Source of the DNA: Candidatus Accumulibacter sp. UBA704
GTDB taxonomy: Bacteria; Pseudomonadota; Gammaproteobacteria; Burkholderiales; Rhodocyclaceae
Length of the DNA: 26,257 bases
NCBI GenBank assembly: GCA_002304785.1
Contig: DBMG01000142.1
Span: forward strand, 1-26,257
Reading direction: 5' to 3'
Both the position numbers and the translations under genes were made by a program. The notes below the pieces were generated by a model. That model was given only the letters and a program-made list of their open reading frames with translations, ran no database searches and was not told the origin of the DNA. Of this stretch, positions 1 through 7,260 are shown one piece after another (within the stretch, counting starts at the first letter, position 1; each line of letters begins with the position of its first letter).

Positions 1-1080
1 ACCTCGCTCTTTTCGGGCGCGATCGCCCTCTCGCGTGCCGGGCAGTTCGGCGTGGCGGCCTTGGTGATCGGAGTTCTGATCGTGGCGCCGGCGCTTCTCT
101 TCCTGCTCCAGATCGCCATCCTGCATCCTCTGCGCCAAGGCAGGCTGGTCCCGCATTTCGTGCAGTTCATGCGCGTTCTTTCGAGTCTCAATCACTGGTT
201 GATGTTCGATGTGTTCATGCTGGCCATCATCGTCGCCGTCGTGAAGCTTTCGCATCTGGCCCAGGTTTCCCCCGGAGAAGGGTTGTGGGCGTTTCTCGGT
301 CTGATGTTGGCGTCGATCGTATCGATCACTTCCTATGACACCCATTCCGTCTGGCAACGTTATTCCCAACTGTCCAGGAAAAAAGCAGGTTTCAGGGCGT
401 CCGAAGCGCCTGCCGAGCACAAATCGTTTGTTCCGCAGACTCGACGAACTGCCTTGTCACGGGGCTTGGTCTGCTGCCATGCGTGCGGACTGCTAAGCCA
501 CTGGCACCACGGCCCGGGCGGTTCGCATTGCCCCCGTTGCGGAGCATCCCTCCATCTGCGCAAGGCAGACAGCCTGACGCGTACCTGGGCTCTTCTGATT
601 GCCGGTTATGTCCTTTTCATCCCGGCCAACCTGTTGCCGATCACCATTACCAGCTCCCTTTTCGGGGTGCAGTCCGACACGATCATGAGCGGGGTGGCCT
701 ATTTCTGGAACGAGGGCGCCTACGACCTGGCGATTGTCATCTTTACCGCCAGCATCTTTGTTCCCTTGGCAAAACTGCTGTCGCTGACCTATCTCACCTA
801 TAGCGCACAGAAACGCATGCGATGGGAACCCCTGCAGCGCACGCGCCTGTACCGCATGGTGGAATTCGTCGGCAAGTGGTCCATGCTCGATATTTTTGTG
901 GTGGCCATGCTGGCGCAACTGGTGCAGTTTTCGTCGCTGGCGGCGATCGAGGCGGGGCCGGGCGCGATCGCCTTCGCCTCCGTGGTTGTGGTGACGATGT
1001 TCGCCGCCATGTCGTTCGATTCGAGGCTGATCTGGGATCCGTTGGAGAATAACCGTAATTCAGGAGAGAAACGTGGCTGA
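1..1080 (+). CDS. pqiA: Paraquat-inducible protein A (PqiA), 5' partial
   Basis: Integral inner-membrane protein of the Pqi MCE system, which is thought to work with PqiB and PqiC in moving lipids across the envelope. The frame is open from base 1, so the true start and the first PqiA half lie outside the window; the GTG at 52 is internal. Visible are several hydrophobic helices, then a rubredoxin-like zinc ribbon with CHAC (about 475-487) and CPRC (about 532-543), followed by the family signature L-R-K-A-D-S-L-T-R-T-W and the helix with F-I-P-A-N-L-L-P-I. This matches the second half of two-domain PqiA proteins (about 417 aa in E. coli). The last 8 bases, GTGGCTGA, overlap the start of pqiB, which suggests translational coupling. 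The order A-B-C matches the known pqi operon. Confidence 0.9.
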   Translation, partial: TSLFSGAIALSRAGQFGVAALVIGVLIVAPALLFLLQIAILHPLRQGRLVPHFVQFMRVLSSLNHWLMFDVFMLAIIVAVVKLSHLAQVSPGEGLWAFLGLMLASIVSITSYDTHSVWQRYSQLSRKKAGFRASEAPAEHKSFVPQTRRTALSRGLVCCHACGLLSHWHHGPGGSHCPRCGASLHLRKADSLTRTWALLIAGYVLFIPANLLPITITSSLFGVQSDTIMSGVAYFWNEGAYDLAIVIFTASIFVPLAKLLSLTYLTYSAQKRMRWEPLQRTRLYRMVEFVGKWSMLDIFVVAMLAQLVQFSSLAAIEAGPGAIAFASVVVVTMFAAMSFDSRLIWDPLENNRNSGEKRG

Positions 1081-2650
1081 ACTATCCGAGTCCCCGCAGG
1101 ACGAATATCCCGACGCAATCGCCGAACCGAAAAAGAAAGGATGGTCACTGGTCTGGCTGGTGCCGATCATCGCCATCTTGGTCGGCGTGGGCTTGGTCGT
1201 GCGAACCGTGCTTGAGCGCGGCCCCGAGATCGCCATCACCTTCAAGACCGCGGACGGAATCGAACCGGGCAAGACCAAGGTGCGCTACAAGAACGTGGAG
1301 ATCGGCGCGGTCGAGCGCGTGGAACTGGCGGACGATATGCAGAAGGTCAAGGCGGTCATTCGCATGAGCAAGTCGGCGAAGCCGTTGCTGGTCGAGGATG
1401 CGCGCTTTTGGGTTGAACGGCCACGGGTGAGCGGCACCAACATCGAGGGATTGGGAACCTTGTTGTCCGGCGCCTTCATCGGCATGGATATCGGCAAGTC
1501 GGCCAAGGCGCGGCAAAGCTTCGAAGGGCTGGATCGCCCCCCGCTGGTGACGTTCACCGAACCCGGCCGCACGTTCCAGTTGCGTGCCGAACAACTCGGC
1601 TCGCTGGATTCCGGGTCGCAGATCTATTACCGGCGTGTTTCCGTCGGCCAGGTCGTGCGCTACGAGATGGACAAGGACGGCAACGGGCTGAATTTCGAGA
1701 TTTTCATCAGAGCGCCGTACGACAAATTCGTCAATTCCGAGACGCGTTTCTGGGAAGCCAGCGGCGTTGATGTCGAGCTGAGTGCCCAAGGTTTCCGCGT
1801 CGAATCGCAGTCCCTGAACTCGATTCTGTCCGGCGGCATCGCGTTCGAGACGCGCGGCAATCCGAGCAAAGCGAAACCGGTGGGGCCGGATACCAGCTTC
1901 CGGCTCTATCAGAAGCGGGCCGAGGCGATGAAGGTCGAGGATGTAGAAGTGGTATCCATGCGCCTGGTGTTCAACGAGTCTGTGCGCGGACTGTCGGAGG
2001 GGGCGCCGGTCGACTTCCGTGGCATCGAGGTCGGGCGCGTGAGCTCGATTGGCGCCACGGTCGATCAGAAGAACGGCCAGATCTCGATGATTGTCGATAT
2101 CGACCTCTTCCCGAACCGGTTGCGTTCGATCGATATCAAGCGGCCAGGGAAAGAGCGGTCCGTGCGCGAAGGCATGGATTTGTTGGTCTCTGGCGGATTG
2201 CGGGGGCAATTGCGTACTGGAAACTTCGTTTCCGGACAACTCCTGGTGTCGCTGGACTATTTCAAGGGGGCGCCGAAGGCGGCCGTGAAATGGGATAGCG
2301 ATCCTCCGATACTGCCGACCATTCCCGGATCTCTCGTGAAATTTGAACAGCAGGCCGCCGATCTGATCCAGTTGGTGGGCGAACTGGTCAAGAAACTCGA
2401 GTCGCTGCCGCTTGAACAGATCTCCGAAGATGTGCGGACCACAGTCAAGTCGCTCGACAACACGCTGAAGACGGTCGACAGCACGTTGAAGACGGTGGAC
2501 CGGCAGCTTGCCGACGATTCGATGCTGCAGCAGGATCTGCGCGACACCCTCCGCGAAGTGTCGAAGGCGGCGGCGGAAGCGCGCGCGCTCCTCGAGTACC
2601 AGTCGAGACACCCGGAAGCCCTGATCCAGGGCAAGGCCAAGGAGGAATAA
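1073..2650 (+). CDS. pqiB: PqiB-like MCE-domain protein (intermembrane transport)
   Basis: 525-residue MCE protein anchored in the inner membrane by one helix (residues about 24-46) and otherwise periplasmic. Three MCE/MlaD domains follow, at roughly 52-135, 165-260 and 295-395. Each shows the family pattern in which G-x-x-V-x-Y/F-(K/R)-G/N is followed by V-G-x-V, for example V-R-Y-K-N-V-E-I-G and V-D-F-R-G-I-E-V-G. The C-terminal ~100 residues are helical, with the heptad D-N/S-T-L-K-T-V repeated at 462-475. In E. coli PqiB such helices form a needle across the periplasm, and this length (546 aa in E. coli) fits. The start is GTG at 1073, inside the end of pqiA; the upstream AGGAGAG lies 5-10 bases before it and supports it. 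Confidence 0.93.
   Translation: MAELSESPQDEYPDAIAEPKKKGWSLVWLVPIIAILVGVGLVVRTVLERGPEIAITFKTADGIEPGKTKVRYKNVEIGAVERVELADDMQKVKAVIRMSKSAKPLLVEDARFWVERPRVSGTNIEGLGTLLSGAFIGMDIGKSAKARQSFEGLDRPPLVTFTEPGRTFQLRAEQLGSLDSGSQIYYRRVSVGQVVRYEMDKDGNGLNFEIFIRAPYDKFVNSETRFWEASGVDVELSAQGFRVESQSLNSILSGGIAFETRGNPSKAKPVGPDTSFRLYQKRAEAMKVEDVEVVSMRLVFNESVRGLSEGAPVDFRGIEVGRVSSIGATVDQKNGQISMIVDIDLFPNRLRSIDIKRPGKERSVREGMDLLVSGGLRGQLRTGNFVSGQLLVSLDYFKGAPKAAVKWDSDPPILPTIPGSLVKFEQQAADLIQLVGELVKKLESLPLEQISEDVRTTVKSLDNTLKTVDSTLKTVDRQLADDSMLQQDLRDTLREVSKAAAEARALLEYQSRHPEALIQGKAKEE
2456..2497 (+). repeat. 21-bp tandem repeat in pqiB coding a heptad
   Basis: Two near-identical 21-base units code D-(N/S)-T-L-K-T-V twice (residues 462-475), followed by a third, degenerate D-R-Q-L. 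This is heptad repetition in the predicted periplasmic needle helix rather than a mobile repeat. Confidence 0.7.
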
Positions 2651-2653
2651 TTC

Positions 2654-3250
2654 ATGAAGATCGTTTTTCGGGCTCTGATGTTCGCCACCATTCTCGTCGC
2701 CGGCTGCGGCACGACTCCCTCGTCGAGGCTCTACACGCTTGGCGCCGATGCCGGCGAGAGCGACAGGGTCGCGGCGGAAAAGCGGCGCATCGAAATCGTG
2801 GCTGTGCGCATTCCTGAACTCTGGGATCGGCCGCAGCTTGTCCTCACAAAATCGGCGAACGAAGTCAGCGTGAGCGAATTTCACCGTTGGGCCGCCCCTC
2901 TGCGGTCCGAAATTCCGCGGGTCGTGGCGCGCAACCTCTCGCGAATTCTGGACAATCAGACCATCTGGCTGCGCGAGGACTTTGCCGGAGCCAAGCCGGA
3001 ATTGCGCGTGCAGGTGATGATCGAGAGGATCGACGCGGTGGCTGGCGAGAGTGTTCAACTCGACGCCGCGTGGACGATCCGCCGCGCGGGGAGCGACACG
3101 GCGACGGTTGGCCGCGCGGCGATCGTCGAATCGACCGCGGGAAATAGTCACGAGGCGGTGGTCACGGCCCTGCGCCGTGCACTGTTGCGGATGAGCACTG
3201 CGCTGGCGAAGGATCTAGCCGCGATGCCGAAAGGCGCTGATGGTCGGTGA
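2654..3250 (+). CDS. pqiC: PqiC-like outer-membrane lipoprotein (ABC-type transport auxiliary lipoprotein)
   Basis: 198-residue lipoprotein of the PqiC/DUF330 family. In E. coli PqiC sits at the inner face of the outer membrane and receives the tip of the PqiB needle. The N-terminus is a lipoprotein signal with lipobox V-A-G-C and lipidated Cys18. The mature part begins with the family-typical S-S-R-L-Y-T-L-G, and later has R-I-E-I-V-A-V-R-I-P-E-L-W-D-R-P-Q-L-V, which resembles the PqiC signature of a strand followed by P-x-x-L-x-R-x-x-L-V. It begins 3 bases after the pqiB stop, with AAGGAGG in the end of pqiB as ribosome-binding site, so it is certainly in the operon. Length is normal (187 aa in E. 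coli). Lys in the K-S-A-N stretch replaces the more usual Arg or Thr, a minor variation. Confidence 0.88.
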   Translation: MKIVFRALMFATILVAGCGTTPSSRLYTLGADAGESDRVAAEKRRIEIVAVRIPELWDRPQLVLTKSANEVSVSEFHRWAAPLRSEIPRVVARNLSRILDNQTIWLREDFAGAKPELRVQVMIERIDAVAGESVQLDAAWTIRRAGSDTATVGRAAIVESTAGNSHEAVVTALRRALLRMSTALAKDLAAMPKGADGR

Positions 3251-3281
3251 TATCGATAATTGGGCTTTGCCTGGCCAGAGG

Positions 3282-3304
3282 TGGCTGGCTGGCGGCTGGC
3301 TGGC
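3282..3304. repeat. Short GGCT-type tandem repeat after pqiC
   Basis: Two 11-12 base blocks of TGGCTGGCTGGC / GGCTGGCTGGC lie between the convergent ends of pqiC and the AraC-type gene. No terminator with a T-run is evident in 3251-3360. Confidence 0.6.
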
Positions 3305-3360
3305 GTAGCCCTTCAATGTCGGACCGGGAGCCGATTCGAAGAAACGTCCAGATTTGCGGC

Positions 3361-4371
3361 TTAACCGGGGTGGACTTTCGCATTTGGTGAGAGTCGGGCG
3401 GAAAGTCGGGCAGAAGCTGTGCTTTGAGAGTTCCCAACTCGATCTGCGCTGCGGCGCAGCCCTTCGATGTCCCTTTTTGGGGGCATACCAAAAAGCCGGG
3501 CGTACTCGCGACTGAATTGCGACGGACTCTCGTAGCCGACCTCGAACGCGGCGCTCGCCGCGTCCAGATCCTCGTTCAGCATCAGGCGACGCGCTTCATT
3601 CAGACGCAACCACTTCTGGTACTGCAAGGGGCTCATGGCAGTAAGTTGACGGAAATGCTGGTGCAGACTCGATGGGCTCATCTGCACGCGGGTGGCGAGA
3701 TCATCGATGCGCAGCGCGGCCGCGTAATTCGCTTTCAGCCAATCGATGGCCTTGGCGATGCGATGCCCCTGACTGCCCACTGAAGCGATCTGCCACAGGC
3801 GCGCAGCCTGATCGCTTCTGAGCAGGCGGTAGTGGATTTCCCGCTCGATGAGCGGCGCCAATACGGGAATTGTTTCGGGCTCATCGAGCAAATCCAGCAG
3901 GCGCTTGAATGGCTCGAGCAGAACCGGTGTAACCGTGCCGATACCGACGCTTCTTTCATTTGCACTCTCCATCGGCAAAGGCAAACCTCCCTGCGCGATC
4001 AGTTCGGCGATGATGCGCAGATCGAGCTTGAGAACCAGCCCCAGGCATGGTTTCTCGGGGCTGGCCGACACTATCTGGGAAGTGGCGGGAACATCGAGCG
4101 ACGTGATCAGGAAGCGATGGATGTCGTAAGGGTAGGCTTCGCCGCCCACCAGCATTTGCTTTTCGCCCTGGACGACGAAAACGATGCTGGCCTCCACTAG
4201 GCAAACCGCCGGCGGCATCGGCTTCTCGCGCCGGAAGAACAAAATGTTTGGGATCAAGCTCGGGCTGTCCGAGTTGCCGACAGTCCGGCGCCCGATGGCG
4301 TCAACCATGGCCTTGCGGAGGGCGTCGAGCGTCCCGGCTTCATGGTGTTCAACCTGTGCCTGTTTCGACAT
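3361..4371 (-). CDS. AraC-family transcriptional regulator
   Basis: 336-residue regulator with an N-terminal AraC_N-type (PF06719-like) sensor domain (about 20-190) and a C-terminal double helix-turn-helix (about 215-305). The DNA-binding part shows I-D-D-L-A-T-R-V-Q-M-S-P-S-S-L-H-Q-H-F and later A-A-F-E-V-G-Y-E-S-P-S-Q-F-S-R-E-Y, the classic AraC pattern, ending in the family-typical R-D-I-E-G-L-R. The start is ATG at 4371, with AAGGAGAG about 6 bases before it; the open frame continues upstream but only as the reverse of the dehydrogenase gene. It is divergent from the alcohol dehydrogenase 165 bases away and is probably its regulator, as YqhC is for yqhD in E. coli. The ~29-residue tail after R-D-I-E-G-L-R is unusual in composition (Ser/Ala/Arg) and may be a late extension. 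The inducer is unknown. Confidence 0.9.
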   Translation of the reverse strand: MSKQAQVEHHEAGTLDALRKAMVDAIGRRTVGNSDSPSLIPNILFFRREKPMPPAVCLVEASIVFVVQGEKQMLVGGEAYPYDIHRFLITSLDVPATSQIVSASPEKPCLGLVLKLDLRIIAELIAQGGLPLPMESANERSVGIGTVTPVLLEPFKRLLDLLDEPETIPVLAPLIEREIHYRLLRSDQAARLWQIASVGSQGHRIAKAIDWLKANYAAALRIDDLATRVQMSPSSLHQHFRQLTAMSPLQYQKWLRLNEARRLMLNEDLDAASAAFEVGYESPSQFSREYARLFGMPPKRDIEGLRRSADRVGNSQSTASARLSARLSPNAKVHPG

Positions 4372-4536
4372 GGCAACTCTCCTTGCAACGTTTGCCCAAG
4401 AATATCCGCTTGAAGTTCTGATTCCAACCAGTAATCCCATGGTGTGGAGGATCAGGCAAGAAATGTCCCGGATTGGTATATCGATGAACGGGCTGGATGG
4501 CGAAAAATGCTTCTCAGACTTCACCGAGGACCGCAT
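4372..4536. promoter_or_regulatory. Divergent promoter region between araC-type gene and dehydrogenase
   Basis: This 165-base spacer must hold promoters for both divergent genes. The two ribosome-binding sites are clear (AAGGAGAG reading left before 4371, and GAGGA reading right at about 4525-4529). I cannot point to a confident -35/-10 pair or an operator repeat. Confidence 0.5.
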
Positions 4537-5685
4537 ATGGAAAACTTCACCTTCTTCAATCCCACCAAAATCGAATTCGGCACCGGCAAGGAGCTGTTGA
4601 TCGGTCGGCATCTGGCCGAGCATGGCATCAAGAAAGTTCTGCTTTGCTACGGCAGCGAGCGCATCAAGCGCGAGGGGCTTTTCGACATCGTCAACCAGAG
4701 TCTTGCCGACAAAGGTATTGTCATCGTCGAACTCGGCGGCATCGTCAGCAACCCCGTCATCTCCAAGGTGCGCGAAGGCATCGCCCTGGCACGGGCGCAC
4801 CAGGTCAGCGCCATCCTGAGCGTGGGCGGTGGGTCGGTGCTCGACAGTTCCAAGGCAATTGCCGCGGGCGTCCGCTACGACGGCGACGTCTGGGATCTGT
4901 TTGTCGGAAAGGCACCGGTCGAATCTGCACTGCCCCTGTTCGCCATCCTGACACTGGCCGCAACGGGCAGTGAAATGAACGCTGGGGCGGTGGTCACCAA
5001 TGACGAAACCAGGGAAAAATTCTTCATCATGGCGCCACCGTTGTTCCCCAAGGTATCGATCGTCAATCCGGCGCTGATGCAGGGCGTGTCGCGCGACTAT
5101 CTCGTCTATTCGGCTTCGGACGTCATCGCTCATCTGATCGAGGCGTATTTCACGGCAACCGTGCATCCGAAGCTGCAGTCGCGCCTAGTCGAATCCCTGA
5201 TCAACACGGTCATCGAGACGACCGAGGCGCTGCTGGCCGATCCTGCCGACTACGGTGCCCGCGCCGAGTTTGCCTGGGCCGCGACCCTGGCCTTGAACGG
5301 CCTGACCTTTTCCGGCGTCGCCGGCTTCAGCTATCCCAACCACGCCATCGAGCACGCGCTCTCCGCCCTGTTCAACGTGCCGCACGGCGCCGGGCTGTCG
5401 GTCGTGGTCCCGGCCTGGATGAAGTGGTATCGGGACCGCAATCCGCTTCAATTCGAGCGATTCGCGAAGAACGTGTTCGGAGTCGATACCGGCGAAGCTG
5501 GCATTGCGGCGCTGCAGGCTTGGTACGACAAGATCGGCACGCCGACGCGTTTGTCGCAACTGGGAATCAACGAATCCGATCTGCCGGCCATCGTCGAAAA
5601 CGCACGGGGCAATGTGCGTGTCTTCGGCATCGCAGACACCTACACCCCCGAGGTGGTGACGGCCATTCTGAAGAATGCACTGTAA
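4537..5685 (+). CDS. Iron-containing (type III) alcohol dehydrogenase, butanol dehydrogenase/YqhD-like
   Basis: 382-residue cytosolic NAD(P)H-dependent alcohol/aldehyde oxidoreductase. The nucleotide-binding half carries S-V-G-G-G-S-V-L-D-S-S-K (95-106) and A-A-T-G-S-E-M-N-A-G-A-V (141-152). The metal site predicted by alignment to YqhD is D195, H199, H269 and H283, all present. ATG at 4537 is preferred over the upstream GTG at 4444 because GAGGA lies 7 bases upstream and M-E-N-F-T-F-F-N-P-T-K matches family N-termini. It is clearly diverged from the second dehydrogenase at 8346-9503: shared motifs but different loops and C-terminus. It is followed after 37 bases by the hydrolase gene, so the two are likely cotranscribed. 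Substrate is not deducible; small aldehydes are likely from family behaviour. Confidence 0.92.
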   Translation: MENFTFFNPTKIEFGTGKELLIGRHLAEHGIKKVLLCYGSERIKREGLFDIVNQSLADKGIVIVELGGIVSNPVISKVREGIALARAHQVSAILSVGGGSVLDSSKAIAAGVRYDGDVWDLFVGKAPVESALPLFAILTLAATGSEMNAGAVVTNDETREKFFIMAPPLFPKVSIVNPALMQGVSRDYLVYSASDVIAHLIEAYFTATVHPKLQSRLVESLINTVIETTEALLADPADYGARAEFAWAATLALNGLTFSGVAGFSYPNHAIEHALSALFNVPHGAGLSVVVPAWMKWYRDRNPLQFERFAKNVFGVDTGEAGIAALQAWYDKIGTPTRLSQLGINESDLPAIVENARGNVRVFGIADTYTPEVVTAILKNAL

Positions 5686-5722
5686 CCACTCGTTTTCTAT
5701 CCACACTCAGGAGAACACCCAA

Positions 5723-6808
5723 ATGAGTACGCTGATTTTCCGCAAGAAATTCATCCAAGGCGCCATCGTCGCCTGTACTGCGATGTTCGTCGGTGCTCCC
5801 GCCGTTCTGGCACAGACCAGTCCTGCTTCAAGCGGGGTCAATACCCTGAACCTGACCCAGGAATGGGACAAGACCTTCCCCAAGAGTGACAAGGTCGACC
5901 ACCAGAAAGTGACGTTCAAGAACCGCTACGGCATCACCTTGGCGGGCGACCTGTACCTGCCCAAGAACCGTGGCAGTCAGCGCCTCGCCGCGCTGGCCGT
6001 GGGTGGTCCCTTCGGTGCCGTGAAGGAACAGTCTTCCGGCCTGTACGCGCAGACGATGGCCGAGCGCGGTTTTGCCACGCTAGCCTTCGACGCGTCCTAC
6101 ACCGGCGAGAGCGGTGGCGAACCGCGCAATGTCGCCTCGCCGGACATCAACACCGAAGACTTCAGCGCGGCCGTGGATTTCCTCGGCCTGCACGCATCGG
6201 TCGACCGCGAGCGCATCGGCATCATCGGCATTTGTGGCTGGGGCGGCATGGCCCTCAATGCCACGGCCGTAGATAAGCGCATCAAGGCCGTCGTCGCCGC
6301 CACGATGTACGACATGACTCGCGTCATGTCCAAGGGCTACAACGATAGCGTGACCCCGGAGCAACGCACCAAGTTCCTGGAACAACTGGGTCAGCAACGC
6401 TGGCAGGACGCGGAAAAGGGCGCGCCGGCCTACCAGCCGGCCTACAACAAACTGAAGGGCGGCGAAGCGCAGTTCATGGTCGACTACCACGACTACTACA
6501 TGACGCCGCGCGGCTACCACCCGCGTGCGGTCAACTCCGGCAATTCCTGGACGCAGACCACGCCGCTGTCGTTCATGAACATGCCTATCCTCACCTATAT
6601 CAAGGAAATCTCGCCGCGCCCGCTGTTGTTGATTCATGGCGAGAATGCGCATTCGCGCTACTTCAGCGAGACCGCCTATGCGGCCGCTGCCGAGCCCAAA
6701 GAGCTGCTGATCGTCAAGGGCGCCAATCACATTGATCTGTATGACGACAAGGCGGGCAAGATCCCGTTCGACAAGATGGCGGATTTCTTCGGAAAGAATC
6801 TGAAGTAA
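5723..6808 (+). CDS. Exported alpha/beta hydrolase (YcjY/dienelactone-hydrolase-like)
   Basis: 361-residue alpha/beta-hydrolase-fold protein. An N-terminal Sec signal (R-K-K, hydrophobic core, A-V-L-A then Q31) suggests export to the periplasm. Oxyanion-hole region is V-G-G-P-F-G (93-98). The nucleophile elbow reads G-I-C-G-W-G-G with Cys171 where most relatives have Ser, and the candidate acid and base are E307 (in H-G-E-N-A-H) and H336 (in G-A-N-H-I-D-L-Y). Cys nucleophiles occur in dienelactone hydrolases. ATG at 5723 is chosen because CAGGAGA lies about 9 bases upstream and the signal peptide starts cleanly there; the frame opens earlier at 5675 but overlaps the dehydrogenase. Substrate unknown; the operon with an alcohol dehydrogenase suggests an ester, lactone or aldehyde-derived compound. 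Confidence 0.85.
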   Translation: MSTLIFRKKFIQGAIVACTAMFVGAPAVLAQTSPASSGVNTLNLTQEWDKTFPKSDKVDHQKVTFKNRYGITLAGDLYLPKNRGSQRLAALAVGGPFGAVKEQSSGLYAQTMAERGFATLAFDASYTGESGGEPRNVASPDINTEDFSAAVDFLGLHASVDRERIGIIGICGWGGMALNATAVDKRIKAVVAATMYDMTRVMSKGYNDSVTPEQRTKFLEQLGQQRWQDAEKGAPAYQPAYNKLKGGEAQFMVDYHDYYMTPRGYHPRAVNSGNSWTQTTPLSFMNMPILTYIKEISPRPLLLIHGENAHSRYFSETAYAAAAEPKELLIVKGANHIDLYDDKAGKIPFDKMADFFGKNLK

Positions 6809-6820
6809 ATAATGCGCAGG

Positions 6821-6855
6821 CCACCTGGAAGCTGAGACTATGCGCTTTCAGGTGG
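6821..6855 (+). terminator. 12-bp stem-loop between hydrolase and SMR genes
   Basis: CCACCTGGAAGC (6821-6832) pairs with GCTTTCAGGTGG (6844-6855), with one G-U pair and an 11-base loop, followed by TTTCCC. It starts 12 bases after the hydrolase stop. The T-run is short, so it could be an intrinsic terminator of modest strength or a leader structure for the SMR gene. Confidence 0.6.
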
Positions 6856-6874
6856 TTTCCCGGGGGTTGGAATC

Positions 6875-7210
6875 ATGTTCAGGAACTGGCTCTTTCTGTT
6901 CGTCGCCATCGTCAGCGAAGTCATCGCCACGTCCGCGCTCAAATCGAGCGAAGGGTTTTCGCGCTTCTGGCCGTCCGTCATCGTGGTGGTCGGCTACGGC
7001 ATCGCTTTTTACTGCCTGGCGCTCACTTTGCGCGTCATCCCGATGGGCGTGGTCTATGCCATCTGGTCGGGCGTCGGCATCGTGCTGATCACGCTGGCGG
7101 GTTGGTTTCTGTTCGACCAGAAACTCGATCTGCCCGCCGTGCTGGGCATCGGCCTGATCGCGTCGGGTGTCGTCGTGATGAACGTCTTTTCAACGAGCCT
7201 GGGACACTGA
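6875..7210 (+). CDS. Small multidrug resistance (SMR) efflux protein, EmrE/Qac type
   Basis: 111-residue inner-membrane protein with four helices, a proton-coupled antiporter of lipophilic cations that works as an antiparallel dimer. The essential membrane glutamate is E15 in helix 1 (S-E-V-I-A-T-S-A-L-K-S-S-E-G-F), matching EmrE E14. The loop and helix 3 show V-Y-A-I-W-S-G-V-G-I-V-L-I, nearly identical to EmrE, and L-D-L-P-A-V-L-G-I leads into helix 4. These features put it in the Qac/EmrE subgroup and not the guanidinium exporters (Gdx/SugE). The ribosome-binding site is weak (GGGGGT about 6 bases ahead). A hairpin separates it from the hydrolase gene, and the LysR-type gene converges on it 50 bases downstream. 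Confidence 0.93.
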   Translation: MFRNWLFLFVAIVSEVIATSALKSSEGFSRFWPSVIVVVGYGIAFYCLALTLRVIPMGVVYAIWSGVGIVLITLAGWFLFDQKLDLPAVLGIGLIASGVVVMNVFSTSLGH

Positions 7211-7260
7211 GGCAAGGTCGCTCGTAATCATTGTGAACGCTTGTCGGTTTCCCTCTGACC

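Noticed and set aside
1145..3151. A 668-codon open frame on the minus strand opposite pqiB/pqiC
   Set aside because: His/Arg-rich composition without domains; the plus strand has three MCE domains and a lipoprotein signal.
3251..3360. A terminator for the convergent pqiC and AraC-type genes
   Set aside because: Only GGCT repeats and no stem with a T-run can be seen.
4372..5166. An N-terminal extension of the AraC-type protein up to 5166
   Set aside because: It is antisense to the dehydrogenase, and ATG 4371 has a strong ribosome-binding site and a normal AraC length.
6809..6874. A guanidine riboswitch ahead of the SMR gene
   Set aside because: The loop lacks the ACGR tetraloops of guanidine-II and no ykkC-like core is visible; the pump is EmrE-like rather than the guanidinium-exporter type.
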